Shown here: positions 18,191-29,058 of the stretch, one piece after another
Numbering within the stretch: position 1 is the stretch's first letter
Layout: every line of letters starts with the position of its first letter
Origin: Methanomassiliicoccaceae archaeon
Lineage (GTDB): Archaea; Thermoplasmatota; Thermoplasmata; Methanomassiliicoccales; Methanomethylophilaceae
Reading direction: 5' to 3'
Assembly (NCBI GenBank): GCA_003555025.1
Contig: PWHV01000011.1
Span: forward strand, 76,101-140,100
DNA length: 64,000 nt
Notes under the pieces: generated by a model
Told to the model about the DNA's origin: nothing
What the model saw: the letters and a program-made list of their open reading frames with translations, nothing else
Databases searched by the model: none
Program-made: the position numbers and the translations under genes

Positions 18191-18619
18191 GTGGGAAGAG
18201 GTCTACACACCGCAAGGAAACTGGCGAGCGACCGTCAGAAATTCCGATGGCATGACAGGGCGTACAATAAAAGGATGATGAAGACCAAGCAGAAGGCGGA
18301 CCCGCTGGAGGGCTCCGCCCAGGCCCGCGGCATCGTCCTGGAGAAAGTAGGCATCGAGGCCAAGCAGCCCAACTCCGCCATACGCAAGTGCGTCAAGATA
18401 CAACTCATCAAGAACGGCCGTCAGATCACTGCCTTCGCGGTCGGTGACGGCGCCATCAACTTCATCGACGAGCACGACGAGGTGGTCGTCGAAGGCATCG
18501 GCGGCAGGATGGGCCGTTCATACGGCGACATCCCCGGTGTCCGTTACAAAGTCATCAAGGTGAACGAGGTGTCCCTGAACGAGATGGTCAGGGGCCGCAA
18601 GGAGAAACCGGTACGGTGA
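18191..18619 (+). CDS. rps12: 30S ribosomal protein S12
   Basis: A 142-residue S12 at the decoding centre of the small subunit. The conserved loop [15 protein letters not shown] and the tail [30 protein letters not shown] identify it. The start is GTG at 18191, giving [22 protein letters not shown], and a GAGGTGA Shine-Dalgarno site lies eight bases before it. TATA-like CTTTAATAC near 18142 is the likely promoter of the S12-S7-EF2 string. Confidence 0.96.
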   Translation: MGRGLHTARKLASDRQKFRWHDRAYNKRMMKTKQKADPLEGSAQARGIVLEKVGIEAKQPNSAIRKCVKIQLIKNGRQITAFAVGDGAINFIDEHDEVVVEGIGGRMGRSYGDIPGVRYKVIKVNEVSLNEMVRGRKEKPVR

Positions 18620-18625
18620 TACTGA

Positions 18626-19207
18626 ATGTCTGAGAATACTTATGGCGACGTTCTCGTTTTCGGGAAGTACGACCTCTCTGAGGTCACTGTCGAGGATGGC
18701 GGCCTGGCCAAATACATAGACCTCACCCCCACGAACATACCCCACTCCGGCGGCAAACATGCCAACCGCTGGTTCGGGAAGGCCAAGGTGAACATCGTCG
18801 AGAGGCTGGTCAACAACGTGATGCGGACCGAGGACTTCACCGGCAAGAAGACCAAGGCTTACAAGGCGGTATCTGAAGCGTTCGACATAATCGCCGAGAA
18901 AACCAAGAAGAACCCGGTGCAGGTGTTGGTGGAGGCGTTGCAGAACGCCGCCCCCCGTGAGGAGGTCACCCGCCTGCGGTTCGGGGGCATATCCGTCCCC
19001 AAGGCGGTGGACGTATCACCCTCGCGGAGGCTCGACATCGCCCTGCGCAACATAAGCAGGGGAGCGGTGAAGGCCTCGTTCAAGAACAAGAAGTCCGTCT
19101 CCGTCTGCATCGCCGAGGAGCTAATATTCGGCAGCAAGAACGAGATGAACAGCCAGGGCGTGTCCAAGAAGGAAGAGATAGAGCGTGTCGCCCAGTCGGC
19201 GAGGTGA
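18626..19207 (+). CDS. rps7: 30S ribosomal protein S7
   Basis: A 193-residue archaeal S7, which nucleates the head of the small subunit. The core IVERLVNNVMRTEDFTGKKTKAYKAVSEAFDIIAEKTKKNPVQVLVEALQNAAPREEVTRLRFGGISVPKAVDVSPSRRLD is characteristic, and the C-terminus ends EIERVAQSAR. It starts six bases after the rps12 stop, in the ancient str-operon order S12-S7-EF2-EF1A-S10. Confidence 0.96.
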   Translation: MSENTYGDVLVFGKYDLSEVTVEDGGLAKYIDLTPTNIPHSGGKHANRWFGKAKVNIVERLVNNVMRTEDFTGKKTKAYKAVSEAFDIIAEKTKKNPVQVLVEALQNAAPREEVTRLRFGGISVPKAVDVSPSRRLDIALRNISRGAVKASFKNKKSVSVCIAEELIFGSKNEMNSQGVSKKEEIERVAQSAR

Positions 19208-19233
19208 ATGTGCCGTTAAGTTAAGTGATATTC

Positions 19234-21429
19234 ATGGGCAGGAAAGAGGACAACATAAAGAAGGCCACGCTCCTGATGAACAAGCCTGAGTTCATCCGCA
19301 ACATCGGGACCGCGGCGCACATCGATCACGGAAAGACCACCCTCAGCGACAACCTGATCGCCGGGGCGGGAATGATGTCCGAGGAACTCGCCGGCAAGCA
19401 GCGGTTCATGGACTACGATGAGCAGGAGCAGGCCCGGGGCATAACCATCAACGCCGCCAACGCATCGATGGTGCACGAGTACAATGGCAAAGAGTACCTC
19501 ATCAACCTCATCGACACCCCCGGCCACGTCGACTTCGGCGGAGACGTCACCAGGGCCATGCGCGCCTTGGACGGGGTGCTGATCCTCGCCTGCGCCGTGG
19601 AGGGCGTCATGCCCCAGACCGAGACCGTCATCCGGCAGGCTCTCAAGGAGAGAGTGAAGCCGATGCTGTTCATAAACAAGGTAGACAGGCTCATCAACGA
19701 GCTCCAGGTCACGCCGGAGTCGATGATGGAGAAGTTCACCAAGATCATCACCGAATTCAACAAGCGCGTCGCCACCCAGCTGCCCGCGCCTCTTAACAAG
19801 GAGTGGCAGGTGAAGGTGGAGGACGGCACCGTGGCCTTCGGCTCCGCCTACAACAACTGGGCGATATCCGCCCCTTACATGCAGAAGAGCGGCATCACCT
19901 TCAAGGACGTCTTCGACTACTGCGTCAACGGGAATCAGAAGGAGCTGGCCAAGAAATCGCCGCTCCACGATGTGGTCCTCGACATGACCATCAAGCACAT
20001 CAAGGACCCCGTGGCCTCGCAGAGGATCAGGATACCCATCATATGGAAGGGCGAGACCGAGTCCAAGATCGGCACCCAGATGTACAATTGCGAGCCCAAC
20101 GGCGACGTGGCCCTGATGGTGAACAAGATCATCATAGACCCCCACGCCGGAGAGGTGGCGGTGGGGAGGCTGTTCTCGGGAACGGTGAAGAAGGGCCAGA
20201 GCCTCTGGATCCCCGGGATGCCCAACCAGCAGAGGGTGCAGACCGTGGCCCTCGCCGTGGGCGCCGACCGCATCGCCGTGGAGACCTGCTGCGCCGGCAA
20301 CATCGTCGCCGTGACCGGTCTCAGGGACGCGGTGTCCGGATCAACGGTGTCCACCATCAAGGAGATGGAACCGTTCGAGAAGATCACCCATTACTCCGAG
20401 CCGGTGGTCACCAAGGCCATCGAGGCCAAGCACATGAAGGACCTCCCCAAGCTGGTGGAGCTCCTGCGCTCGGTGGCCAAGGCCGACCCCTCACTCAACA
20501 TCGAGATCAACAACGAGACCGGCGAGCACCTGATGTCCGGTATGGGCGAGCTCCACCTGGAGATCACCGAGTACCGCATCACCCACGAGCAGGGGGTGGA
20601 GATCACCGCCTCGCCGCCGATCGTGGTCTACCGCGAGTCGGTGGCCAAGAGGGCGGGCCCATTCGAGGGCAAATCCCCCAACAAGCACAACAAGTTCTAC
20701 ATCGTTGTGGAGCCCCTGGACCCCGAGATAGCCAAGGCCATCAAGGCCAACGAGCTCCCTCAGGGCAAGCTCAAGGACCCCAAGGCCATCGCCCGCCAGC
20801 TGGTGGAGATGGGCATGGACAAGGAGGAGGCCAAGGGCATCATCATGTTCAAGGACGACAACGCCTTCTTCGACAACACCAAGGGGATCCAGTACCTGCA
20901 CGAGACGATGGAGCTAATCAAACAGGCCTTCGAGGAGACCGTCACCGTCGGGCCGCTCGCGGCCGAGAGGGTCAGCGGAGTCAAGGTCAAACTCATGGAC
21001 GCCAGGCTGCACGAGGACACCATACACCGTGGGCCGGCGCAGGTGATACCGGCCGTGAGGTCGGGCATCTACGGCGCCATGTGCCAGGCGGGCAGGGTCC
21101 TCACCGAGCCGGTGCAGAAGGTCTTCATCAACGTCCCCCAGGACTACATGGGCGATGCGGTGAGGGAGATCCAGTCCCGGCGCGGTGTCATCGATGAGAT
21201 GGGCCAGGACGGCCCGGACGCAGCGGTGACGGCCATCACTCCGGTGGCGGAGATGTTCGGTTTCGCCAGCGCCATCCGCGGCGCCACGCAGGGGCGGGCG
21301 CTGTGGTCCACCGAGAACTCGGGTTTCGTAACGTTGCCCGGAGAGCTGCAGCCTCAGGTGGTGAAAGAGATCCGGCAGAGGAAAGGGCTCAACCCCGAGC
21401 CATACGATGCCAACTACTACTCCGCATGA
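19234..21429 (+). CDS. fusA: Translation elongation factor EF-2
   Basis: A 731-residue GTPase driving translocation. The G domain has AHIDHGKTT, the switch RGITINAANASM, DTPGHVDFG and NKVDRL. Domain IV near residue 600 contains HEDTIHRGPAQVIPA, whose His is the site of the archaeal/eukaryotic diphthamide modification. Domain V ends with GFASAIRGATQGRALWSTENSGF. I use the Met of MGRKEDNIKKA at 19234; an ATA three codons earlier extends the open frame but is not a normal start. Confidence 0.97.
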   Translation: MGRKEDNIKKATLLMNKPEFIRNIGTAAHIDHGKTTLSDNLIAGAGMMSEELAGKQRFMDYDEQEQARGITINAANASMVHEYNGKEYLINLIDTPGHVDFGGDVTRAMRALDGVLILACAVEGVMPQTETVIRQALKERVKPMLFINKVDRLINELQVTPESMMEKFTKIITEFNKRVATQLPAPLNKEWQVKVEDGTVAFGSAYNNWAISAPYMQKSGITFKDVFDYCVNGNQKELAKKSPLHDVVLDMTIKHIKDPVASQRIRIPIIWKGETESKIGTQMYNCEPNGDVALMVNKIIIDPHAGEVAVGRLFSGTVKKGQSLWIPGMPNQQRVQTVALAVGADRIAVETCCAGNIVAVTGLRDAVSGSTVSTIKEMEPFEKITHYSEPVVTKAIEAKHMKDLPKLVELLRSVAKADPSLNIEINNETGEHLMSGMGELHLEITEYRITHEQGVEITASPPIVVYRESVAKRAGPFEGKSPNKHNKFYIVVEPLDPEIAKAIKANELPQGKLKDPKAIARQLVEMGMDKEEAKGIIMFKDDNAFFDNTKGIQYLHETMELIKQAFEETVTVGPLAAERVSGVKVKLMDARLHEDTIHRGPAQVIPAVRSGIYGAMCQAGRVLTEPVQKVFINVPQDYMGDAVREIQSRRGVIDEMGQDGPDAAVTAITPVAEMFGFASAIRGATQGRALWSTENSGFVTLPGELQPQVVKEIRQRKGLNPEPYDANYYSA

Positions 21430-21512
21430 AGGTAAGCTTAAATAAGAAAGATAGTATGGTGAAAAAGAATCCAAGGACTCATAATGAGTGATCAATAGTA
21501 GGAGGAAAAGAA

Positions 21513-22781
21513 ATGGCAGCAGACAAGCCCCATATCAACATGGTAGTTATCGGTCACGTCGACCATGGAAAGTCCACCCTGGTGGGCAGGTTACTACTCG
21601 AGACCGGTTCCATAGAGCCCCACATCGTCGAGAAGTACAAGAAACAGGCCGCTGAGAAGGGGAAAGGCTCCTTCTATTTCGCCTGGGTCATGGACGGACT
21701 GAAGGAAGAGAGGGAGCGCGGCGTCACTATCGACGTCGCCCACAAGAAGTTCTACACCGACAAGTACTTCTTCACCGTTATCGACGCCCCCGGTCACCGT
21801 GACTTCGTCAAGAACATGATCACCGGCACCAGCCAGGCCGACTGCGCGGTCATAACCGTCTCCGCCATCGAGGGCCCGCAGGCCCAGACCAAGGAGCATG
21901 TGTTCCTGGCCACCACCCTCGGCGTCAAGCAGATCATCATCGTCGTCAACAAGATGGACGCCGTCGACTTCGACGAGGCGAAGTTCAACGAGGTCAAGAC
22001 CGCCACCTCCAAGCTCCTGGCAATGGTGGGCGCCAAGCCCGACACCGTTCCGTTCATACCCGCGTCCGCCCTCACCGGCGACAACGTGGCGAAACTCTCC
22101 GACAACACACCCTGGTACAAGGGCAAGACAGTCCTCCAGGCCCTGGACGACTTCAAGGAGACCGACAGGCCGGTCGACAAGGCGCTGAGGATGCCCATAC
22201 AGGACGTCTACACCATCACCGGCATCGGCACTGTCCCCGTGGGGCGTGTGGAGACCGGCGTGTTGAAGCCCAACATGAAGCTCTCCTTCCAACCCTCCAA
22301 CAAGGTGGGCGAGGTCAAGAGCATCGAGATGCACCACGAGGTCCTTTCCAAGGCGGAGCCCGGCGACAACGTCGGCTTCAACGTCAGGGGCATCGCCAAG
22401 AACGACGTGCGCAGGGGGGACGTAGCCGGTCCGGCGGACAACCCGCCGACCGTCGCCAAGTCCTTCACCGCCCAGATCGCGGTGCTGAACCACCCCTCGG
22501 TGATGACAGTCGGTTACACCCCGGTGTTCCACTGCCACACCGCCCAGGTGGCCTGCAGGTTCGTCGAGCTCATCAAGACCATCGACCCCAAATCCGGCCA
22601 GCCGAAGGAGGAGAACCCGCAGTTCCTGAAGACCGGCGACATCGCCCTGGTCAGGGTGGAGCCCACCCGGCCCATGGTCATCGAGAACGCCAAGGAGTTC
22701 CCCCAGCTGGGCAGGTTCGCCATCAGGGACATGGGACAGACCGTCGCCGCCGGTATGTGCGTCGACATCGAAAAGAGGTAA
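21513..22781 (+). CDS. tuf: Translation elongation factor EF-1 alpha
   Basis: A 422-residue aEF-1A carrying aminoacyl-tRNA to the ribosome. Motifs: [47 protein letters not shown], then the beta-barrel domains II and III with [12 protein letters not shown] and [25 protein letters not shown]. An excellent Shine-Dalgarno site AGGAGGAAAAGAA precedes the ATG, and TATA-like GCTTAAATAAG at about 21435 indicates its own promoter in addition to read-through from EF-2. Confidence 0.97.
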   Translation: MAADKPHINMVVIGHVDHGKSTLVGRLLLETGSIEPHIVEKYKKQAAEKGKGSFYFAWVMDGLKEERERGVTIDVAHKKFYTDKYFFTVIDAPGHRDFVKNMITGTSQADCAVITVSAIEGPQAQTKEHVFLATTLGVKQIIIVVNKMDAVDFDEAKFNEVKTATSKLLAMVGAKPDTVPFIPASALTGDNVAKLSDNTPWYKGKTVLQALDDFKETDRPVDKALRMPIQDVYTITGIGTVPVGRVETGVLKPNMKLSFQPSNKVGEVKSIEMHHEVLSKAEPGDNVGFNVRGIAKNDVRRGDVAGPADNPPTVAKSFTAQIAVLNHPSVMTVGYTPVFHCHTAQVACRFVELIKTIDPKSGQPKEENPQFLKTGDIALVRVEPTRPMVIENAKEFPQLGRFAIRDMGQTVAAGMCVDIEKR

Positions 22782-22817
22782 AACACCTCCCTTCCCTTTT
22801 TATATTCGGGGTAGAAC

Positions 22818-23132
22818 ATGTCACAGCGAGCTAGGATTTCACTCAGCGGCACCGACCCGGAGAAGGTCGACAGCGTATGCACCCAGATCCGTGGCATATC
22901 CACAAGGACCGGTGTGGCCATACGCGGCCCGGTCCCGTTGCCCACCAAGAAGCTCAAGGTCCCGTGCCGCAAGTGCCCCGACGGAGAGGGCACGGAGACA
23001 TGGGACCGATGGGAGATGCGCATCCACAAGAGGCTCATAGACCTCGACGCGGACGAGCGCGCCCTTCGCCAGCTGATGAGGATACAGGTCCCCGATGGCG
23101 TCAACATCGAGATCGTCCTCCGCAGCACGTAA
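22818..23132 (+). CDS. rps10: 30S ribosomal protein S10
   Basis: A 104-residue S10 of the small-subunit head. The archaeal start [26 protein letters not shown], the [16 protein letters not shown] block, and [36 protein letters not shown] are diagnostic. It follows the EF-1 alpha gene by 36 bases, as in most archaea, and is probably co-transcribed with it; the TTTTTATAT just before it is too close to act as its own promoter for this start. Confidence 0.95.
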   Translation: MSQRARISLSGTDPEKVDSVCTQIRGISTRTGVAIRGPVPLPTKKLKVPCRKCPDGEGTETWDRWEMRIHKRLIDLDADERALRQLMRIQVPDGVNIEIVLRST

Positions 23133-23229
23133 AAACTGACTCCAACGAGTCTCCTTTAACACAAACCATCTCTTCTTCCGAAGTTATTAATCCTAATTCA
23201 TCATCCACCACCTCGCAGAGGTAGGATCG

Positions 23230-24876
23230 ATGAGGAGCGACAAGATAAAGACCGGCCTGGACAAGGCGCCTTCGCGCAGCCTGCTGCGGGCCACCGGCCT
23301 CAGCGACGAGGATTTCGTCAAACCGTTCATCGGCATTGCCAACTCATGGAACGACATCGTTCCTGGCCATGTGCACCTCGATCGCATAGCCGACGCGGTG
23401 CGGGAGGGCATCGAGGAGGCCGGAGGCGTCGCCTTCACCTTCGGCGTGCCCGGCGTCTGCGATGGCGTCGCCATGGGCCACCAGGGGATGCGCTATTCAC
23501 TGGTCTCGCGCGAGACCATCGCCGACTGCTGCGAGGTAATGGTGCAGTCCCACTCCCTGGACGGATGGGTGGGCGTCACCAACTGCGACAAGATCACCCC
23601 GGGCATGCTAATGGCGGCCGGCCGTTTGGACGTTCCTGCGGCCATGGTCACCGGGGGGCCGATGGAGGCCGGAAAACTGGAGGGCGTGCCCGCCGACCTG
23701 CAGACGGTGTTCGAGGCGCTTGGCCAGTACCGCGCAGGCAAGCTCGACGAATCAGCGGTGCACCGCGCTGAATGCGCCGCCTGCCCGGGCGAGGGCAGCT
23801 GCTCCGGTCTGTTCACTGCCAACACCATGGCTTGCCTCACCGAGGTCATGGGCCTTAGCCTGGAGGGCTGCGGCACCATGATGGCCAATGACCCGCGCAA
23901 GCTGGAGCTGGCGCGGGAGACCGGTAGGAGGATGGTAGAGCTCGCCAAGAAAGGCGTTACCCCGCGGACGATAGTCGATGCCGCGTCCATAAGGAACGCG
24001 GTGCGCGTGGACATGGCCATCGGTGGCTCCACCAACACCGCACTGCACATACCCGCCATCGCCAGGGAGTTCGGCGTCGACATGAACCTCGACCTCTTCG
24101 ATTCGATATCGCGCGAGATACCGCACATAACCAGCCTGAGGCCGGGAGGTCCATACCACATGCGCGACCTGGAGGAGGCGGGAGGCATCCCGGCGGTGCT
24201 CAACCGCCTCCTCCCTCACCTGGAGGACGCTCCCACCGTGAGCGGCCCGTCGTTGAGGGAGATAGCGTCCCGCTCATCGGTGAAGGACCACGAGGTGCTG
24301 CGCCCCCTGGACAGGCCGTACCATGAGGAAGGGGGCATCGCGGTGCTCAAGGGGAACCTTGCGCCTGAAGGGTCAGTGGTGAAACAGTCCGCCGTCAGCG
24401 ATTCGATGCTGCGCTTCACCGGCAAGGCCAAAGTTTACGACTCCGAGCGCGAGGCAATGGAATCCATCATGGGCGGCGAGGTCGAGGAAGGCATGGTGCT
24501 GGTCATCCGGTACGAAGGGCCGAAGGGCGCCCCGGGAATGCCGGAGATGCTATCCCCCACCAGCCTCATCGCCGGCATGGGGCTCTCGGAGGGCGTGGCC
24601 CTGATAACCGACGGGCGCTTCTCCGGAGCCACGAGAGGAGGCAGCATAGGCCATGTTTGCCCCGAGGCCTACGACATGGGGCCGATAGCGGCTCTGCGGG
24701 ACGGCGATGTCATAACCATAGACATACCCGCCCGAAGACTCGAGGTGGACCTCAGCGCCGAGGAGATCTCCGCCAGGCTTTATGACGTTAAGCCTATCGA
24801 CAAGGCCCCCCGCGGCGTCCTTAGGAAGTACCGGCAGCTGGTGCAGAGCGCCTCGAAGGGAGCCTACCTGGACTGA
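23230..24876 (+). CDS. ilvD: Dihydroxy-acid dehydratase
   Basis: A 548-residue full-length iron-sulfur dehydratase for the third common step of valine and isoleucine synthesis, also leading to leucine and pantothenate. Cluster cysteines lie in [11 protein letters not shown] and [19 protein letters not shown], with [21 protein letters not shown] and the [19 protein letters not shown] signature near the end. A TATA-like GTTATTAATCC near 23183 marks its promoter. It is convergent with the aromatic operon and overlaps the tyrA 3' end by 13 bases. A TPP enzyme resembling acetolactate synthase occurs separately at 54.1-55.7 kb. Confidence 0.96.
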   Translation: MRSDKIKTGLDKAPSRSLLRATGLSDEDFVKPFIGIANSWNDIVPGHVHLDRIADAVREGIEEAGGVAFTFGVPGVCDGVAMGHQGMRYSLVSRETIADCCEVMVQSHSLDGWVGVTNCDKITPGMLMAAGRLDVPAAMVTGGPMEAGKLEGVPADLQTVFEALGQYRAGKLDESAVHRAECAACPGEGSCSGLFTANTMACLTEVMGLSLEGCGTMMANDPRKLELARETGRRMVELAKKGVTPRTIVDAASIRNAVRVDMAIGGSTNTALHIPAIAREFGVDMNLDLFDSISREIPHITSLRPGGPYHMRDLEEAGGIPAVLNRLLPHLEDAPTVSGPSLREIASRSSVKDHEVLRPLDRPYHEEGGIAVLKGNLAPEGSVVKQSAVSDSMLRFTGKAKVYDSEREAMESIMGGEVEEGMVLVIRYEGPKGAPGMPEMLSPTSLIAGMGLSEGVALITDGRFSGATRGGSIGHVCPEAYDMGPIAALRDGDVITIDIPARRLEVDLSAEEISARLYDVKPIDKAPRGVLRKYRQLVQSASKGAYLD

Positions 24877-25925
24877 GCATCGAAGAACACCCTCCCCCTC
24901 TCCATTATCTCCACGAACTTGTCCGGCTCGTCGTCCAGCGAAGCGTCCATGACCTTGTCCACCGCATCCATGAAACGGGACCAGGTCACCTTGGCGGTCT
25001 CATTCAGATTCTGGATCTCATAGTAAAGGAGAGGGTTCTCCCGCGCGACCTCCGCCGCCCCCTCCACCATCTTGCTGAATGTGGTTGAGGCGGCCTCGTT
25101 CAGCTCATCGAACGAGAGGCCGCTGTCCGCCAGGGCGGTGAAGAAGGCGATGTTGATGGCATGGCTCATCCCCAGCACATAGGACATCCGGCGGTCATGC
25201 TCCTCCACCGGAAGCCGTGTCAGGTTGGCACCGTGCCCGTTGAACAGGGACATGGCCTCGTTGACTGCCTCTTCGTTGCCGCAGTCGCAGAAGATCACGT
25301 TGCGGTCGTACAACGACGGTATCGATGGTCCGAACATCGGATGTACAGAGCATATTCTCATACTCTGAGCCATACTCTTCAATTGATCAATGAAAGGAGA
25401 TTTGAGCGATGAGAGGTCGAATATCAGTGAATCGGGGGATATCTCATTGAGCTCTTCCAGGACTCCTCCGATGCTTGATATCGGGGTCGATATTATGATG
25501 ACATCCTGGCCGGGGACGAGCTCCTCTAGAGGAGGCCCTCCGCTCCCTACCGCGGTAACCCGGTGGCCGTTGCCCTCGAGGAAACCGGCCAGCCATCTGC
25601 CCATCTTGCCGGTCCCTCCCAGTATAAGGACGTCTTTACCCTCGCCCTTGCGCGGCAGGGCGGCCTGAACATCCACCGCTTCTCTTATGAGGGCCACCGC
25701 CATATCGCGAGAGGTCCTTGGACTGACGCCGTTATCTTTGCCGGCGGAAACATAGCGCTCGATGACCTTGCCCTCCACTCCAGGGTCCCTGATCTCGCGG
25801 TCGTGCCTGATCTTCCAAGCTCCTATCTTCTTGGCCACCTCCATCCTCTCTCCGGCGGTGTCCATTATCTCGCGGTCAAGCTCGGCTATCCTTCTGCGCA
25901 GGGCGTCAATGTCCAATGAATCCAC
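24864..25925 (-). CDS. tyrA: Chorismate mutase-prephenate dehydrogenase fusion
   Basis: A 353-residue bifunctional enzyme making prephenate and then hydroxyphenylpyruvate for tyrosine. Residues 1-88 form an AroQ chorismate mutase with the expected basic residues and helices ([47 protein letters not shown]). Residues 95-353 form an NAD(P)-dependent dehydrogenase with the Rossmann [23 protein letters not shown] and [15 protein letters not shown]. It is the last gene of the aromatic operon, starting inside the end of aroC by 20 bases. Confidence 0.93.
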   Translation of the reverse strand: MDSLDIDALRRRIAELDREIMDTAGERMEVAKKIGAWKIRHDREIRDPGVEGKVIERYVSAGKDNGVSPRTSRDMAVALIREAVDVQAALPRKGEGKDVLILGGTGKMGRWLAGFLEGNGHRVTAVGSGGPPLEELVPGQDVIIISTPISSIGGVLEELNEISPDSLIFDLSSLKSPFIDQLKSMAQSMRICSVHPMFGPSIPSLYDRNVIFCDCGNEEAVNEAMSLFNGHGANLTRLPVEEHDRRMSYVLGMSHAINIAFFTALADSGLSFDELNEAASTTFSKMVEGAAEVARENPLLYYEIQNLNETAKVTWSRFMDAVDKVMDASLDDEPDKFVEIMERGRVFFDAQSR

Positions 25926-26979
25926 CTCTTTCCAGCATGTCCAAGGCCATTATCCTCGTCATGGCCTCCACCGCCGCCACCGCGCGGGGGACTATGCAGG
26001 GGTCGTGCCTTCCTCTGATGGCGATCTGCACATTGTCCAGAGTCTCCAGGTCAACCGTCCTCTGCGTCATGGATATCGACGGTGTGGGCTTGAAGAAGCA
26101 ACGGAAGACCAATGGCATTCCGCTGCTTATTCCTCCGAGCACACCGCCGTGCCGGTTGGCGCCGGTGAGCAGCTCCCCGTCGTGGAAGATGAAGGGGTCG
26201 TTGTTCTGCGACCCGGTGACGCGCGACGACTCTATCCCCTCACCGATCTCGAAGGCGCGCATGGCGGGTATCGAGAACATCGCTTTGGCGAGAGAGCCGT
26301 CGAGAGTGTCGAACCATGGCTCGCCCATGCCGGCGGGCAGTCCTTCGATGCGGCATTCCACCACGCCGCCGAGGCTGTCCCCCTCCTCCGATCGGCCTTT
26401 CACGGCCTCCATGAATGAGAAGTCCAAGGACTCGTCGCAGGCCCGGGTGGGATGCCTGCGTGACGCGCGGGCCTCCGCCAACGATCGCGGCTCCGGGTCC
26501 TCGATCCCTCCGATGGCCCGTGTGAACCCTCTCACCTCGATGCCCTCCTCGGCGAGGGCGAGGCCGCATATGGCCCCCGCGGCCACCAATGGGGCCGTCA
26601 TCCTGCCTGAGAACATTCCTCCGCCCCTGATGTCATGATGCGGGTTGCGCATCATGGCCGTGAGGTCGGCATGACCGGGCCGGGGACGGCTGCGGAACTG
26701 CTCGTAATCGCCGCTCCTGGTGTCCTTGTTGGCTATCATTATGGAAAGAGGGTCTCCGTTGCTGACACCATCGGTCTCGCCGGCGGCGATGATCACCTCA
26801 TCGCCCTCCTTCCTATTCGTTCCTATGCCCGCGCTGGGCTTGCGTAGGGCCATCTCCGTGGCTATGGCCTCCTCGTCGAGAGGAAGCCCCCCCCGCACTC
26901 CTTGGAGCACGCAGCCGACATAAGGCCCGTGGCTGCTCCCCCACAAGGTGACGCGCACCTTCTCACCCATGCTGTTCAT
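25906..26979 (-). CDS. aroC: Chorismate synthase
   Basis: A 357-residue FMN-dependent lyase making chorismate from EPSP. Signatures are GSSHGPYVGCVLQGVRGGLP, the RSRPRPGHADLTAMMRNPHHDIRGGGMFSGRMTA block and the C-terminal RGRHDPCIVPRAVAAVEAM. I choose the Met of MNSMGEKVRVTLWG at 26979; Met residues two codons before and three after are also possible. The gene begins inside the end of aroA and its end overlaps tyrA. Confidence 0.95.
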   Translation of the reverse strand: MNSMGEKVRVTLWGSSHGPYVGCVLQGVRGGLPLDEEAIATEMALRKPSAGIGTNRKEGDEVIIAAGETDGVSNGDPLSIMIANKDTRSGDYEQFRSRPRPGHADLTAMMRNPHHDIRGGGMFSGRMTAPLVAAGAICGLALAEEGIEVRGFTRAIGGIEDPEPRSLAEARASRRHPTRACDESLDFSFMEAVKGRSEEGDSLGGVVECRIEGLPAGMGEPWFDTLDGSLAKAMFSIPAMRAFEIGEGIESSRVTGSQNNDPFIFHDGELLTGANRHGGVLGGISSGMPLVFRCFFKPTPSISMTQRTVDLETLDNVQIAIRGRHDPCIVPRAVAAVEAMTRIMALDMLERGGFIGH

Positions 26980-28228
26980 CGTCATCCTCCTCGAACACCG
27001 CCCCTATGGACCTCATCTGATTAAGGAACATGGGGTATGAGACCTGATGCTCCCCTTTGGAATCTATCTCGGTGACGCCGTCGGCGGAGAGCCCGGCCAC
27101 GAACGCGGCCATCATGATACGGTGGTCGCCATGGGTCTCCACCACGGCACCGCGCAAGCGTTTGCCGCCCCGTATCACGCAGCCATCGTCAGTGGCTTCG
27201 ATATCGGCTCCCATCGCTTTGAGCATGGCCACGGTGGTGGCTATCCTGTCGCTCTCCTTGAACCTCAGCTGACGGGCGTTGTGGAGTCTGCTCTCACCCT
27301 CGGCGTTGGCGGCCAATACGGCGACCGCCGGAAAAAGGTCCGGCACATCCCCCATGTCCACCCTGGCGCCATGGAGCTCTGACCGAGAAGCACTGGCCCG
27401 CTCCTCCCCCGTCTCAACATCGGCACCGAAGGACCGCAGTATGTCAAGTATCGCCTTGTCCCCCTGCAGGTCGTTAAGGTCCAGGCCGTTGACGGTGACG
27501 TCTCCGCACAGCGCCCCCGCCACCAGGGGGAAGGCCGCGGAGGAGAAGTCCCCCGGGACGCGGTAGTCGCAGGGATTATACCCCCCGCCCTCGACCACGA
27601 AGCATCCGTTCCTCTTGGCCACATTGCATCCGAAACGGCGCATCAGGTCCATGGTGATGTCCACGTAAGGGCGTGAGGAGATGGCGCCGAGGACCTCCAC
27701 CTCCATTCCCTCGTCCCTCAGCCCGCCCGCCATCAACAGCGAGCTGATGTACTGGGAGCTCATGTCGCCCCTGATGGAGGCCCTGTGGCCGGTCAGAGGC
27801 CCCTCCACCGTGACCGGGGGCCTGCCGCCACTCGAGAGGCAGCGGGCGCCCAGGGACTCCAGGCAGTCCAGCAACGGACCCATGGGCCTGCTGCGCAAGG
27901 ATCCGTCCCCGTCTATCACCGTGCGATGGGGAAAAAGGGAGGCGAGTCCGGCGAGCAACCGAAGCGTCGTGCCTGAATTCCCCACGTCGACCTCGCCCCC
28001 CTGGCCTTCCAGACCACCTTCTATCACCAGCGCCGTGTCATCGCGCTCGATTCTGGCGCCCATATGCTCCATGGCGCGGCAGGAGGCCATGGTGTCGGCG
28101 GACAGCAGAGGGGCGCCGACGACGGAGCGCCCCTCGGCCATCGCCGCCATGAAGACAGCGCGGTGGGTGTGGCTTTTGGATGGTGCTGCTCGCACCTCGC
28201 CGCCGAGCTCGCTGCGGCGGACCCTCAC
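26963..28228 (-). CDS. aroA: 3-phosphoshikimate 1-carboxyvinyltransferase (EPSP synthase)
   Basis: A 421-residue EPSP synthase, sixth step of the shikimate pathway. Visible blocks are the N-terminal APSKSHTHRAVFMAAMAEG, VGNSGTTLRLLAGLAS, DGDGSLRSRPMGPLLDCLESLGA, SSQYISSLLMAGG, PGDFSSAAFPLVAGAL, the RFKESDRIA signature and GDHRIMMAAFVAGL. The start overlaps the aroK stop as ATGA, so translation is coupled. Confidence 0.96.
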   Translation of the reverse strand: MRVRRSELGGEVRAAPSKSHTHRAVFMAAMAEGRSVVGAPLLSADTMASCRAMEHMGARIERDDTALVIEGGLEGQGGEVDVGNSGTTLRLLAGLASLFPHRTVIDGDGSLRSRPMGPLLDCLESLGARCLSSGGRPPVTVEGPLTGHRASIRGDMSSQYISSLLMAGGLRDEGMEVEVLGAISSRPYVDITMDLMRRFGCNVAKRNGCFVVEGGGYNPCDYRVPGDFSSAAFPLVAGALCGDVTVNGLDLNDLQGDKAILDILRSFGADVETGEERASASRSELHGARVDMGDVPDLFPAVAVLAANAEGESRLHNARQLRFKESDRIATTVAMLKAMGADIEATDDGCVIRGGKRLRGAVVETHGDHRIMMAAFVAGLSADGVTEIDSKGEHQVSYPMFLNQMRSIGAVFEEDDDEQHG

Positions 28229-29058
28229 TCCTTCACACCCCTGAGGTGGCTGAGGATGAAGCGTCCACGGCCCTCTTCCAGTATCAGCTCCTTGCAGAGG
28301 CTCTCATCGGCGATCACCGCCACCGCCGGGCCGGTGCCGCTCATGCCCGCCGCCGCCGCGCCCTTTTCGAGCGCTCGGCGGGCCAGACCGTCGTCCGCCC
28401 CGACCAGCTCCGCCACCAGCCTGCCGTTCTCGGACATGGCGTCGAACGGGTCGGTGGCGCTGCGCTCTATCAGCCTCTCGAAGTCCTCCCGCCTACGGCG
28501 GAAGGCCTCTATGTCGAGGGTGTTCTTCTCGATGCGCTCCTCGGGCACATGCAGCAGCACCGAATGCTCGCCCACGCTCGGCACCATGGACTCGATGTGC
28601 ATCCTCACGTTGTCCGTGACCACCAGGCCTCCGAAGTGGCAGCCGCATGCATCATCGAACGCCCCGGTGACGGAGACGCCGGCATCGATGGAGCTGTGGC
28701 ATCCTATCCTCACGGCCTCCAGCTCGTCCATCGTTCCGCCGTGGGCGTCGTTCACCGCCAGGCAGACGGCGTTCGCAGCGGAGCTGGAACTCTTCAACCC
28801 ACGAGAGACGGGTATCTCCGACCAAATCTTCAGGGTGCCGGCGCAAGGAAGGCCCAACGCCTCGTGCATCCTTTTGGCGCAGATCCTAGCCAGCCTGTCG
28901 TCGGTCCTGTCCCCTCCTTCCACCTCGATCCTGAGCTCCCCGCCTCCGGGGTCGAAGGCGGCCACCGTCTTCAGGTCGATGCCGAGCGTCGCCCCCTTCC
29001 CGCAAGGGATGGCGTTAACAACCGTGACAGCTCCGAACGACTCTCCCCAACCGCTCAT
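28225..29058 (-). CDS. aroK: Archaeal shikimate kinase (GHMP family)
   Basis: A 277-residue kinase of the GHMP superfamily, the archaeal replacement for bacterial AroK. Motifs: N-terminal GAVTVVNAIPCGKGATLGID, the phosphate-binding PVSRGLKSSSSAANAV, and the C-terminal GMSGTGPAVAVIA. The open frame extends 121 codons upstream into aroDE in another frame, but the Met of MSGWGESFG at 29058 overlaps the aroDE stop as ATGA and is the family start. Confidence 0.94.
   Translation of the reverse strand: MSGWGESFGAVTVVNAIPCGKGATLGIDLKTVAAFDPGGGELRIEVEGGDRTDDRLARICAKRMHEALGLPCAGTLKIWSEIPVSRGLKSSSSAANAVCLAVNDAHGGTMDELEAVRIGCHSSIDAGVSVTGAFDDACGCHFGGLVVTDNVRMHIESMVPSVGEHSVLLHVPEERIEKNTLDIEAFRRRREDFERLIERSATDPFDAMSENGRLVAELVGADDGLARRALEKGAAAAGMSGTGPAVAVIADESLCKELILEEGRGRFILSHLRGVKE

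Noticed and set aside
19216-20145. Minus-strand frame of 309 codons opposite EF-2
   Set aside because: Antisense of a strongly conserved gene, rich in His, Leu, Gly and Val as expected for a shadow.
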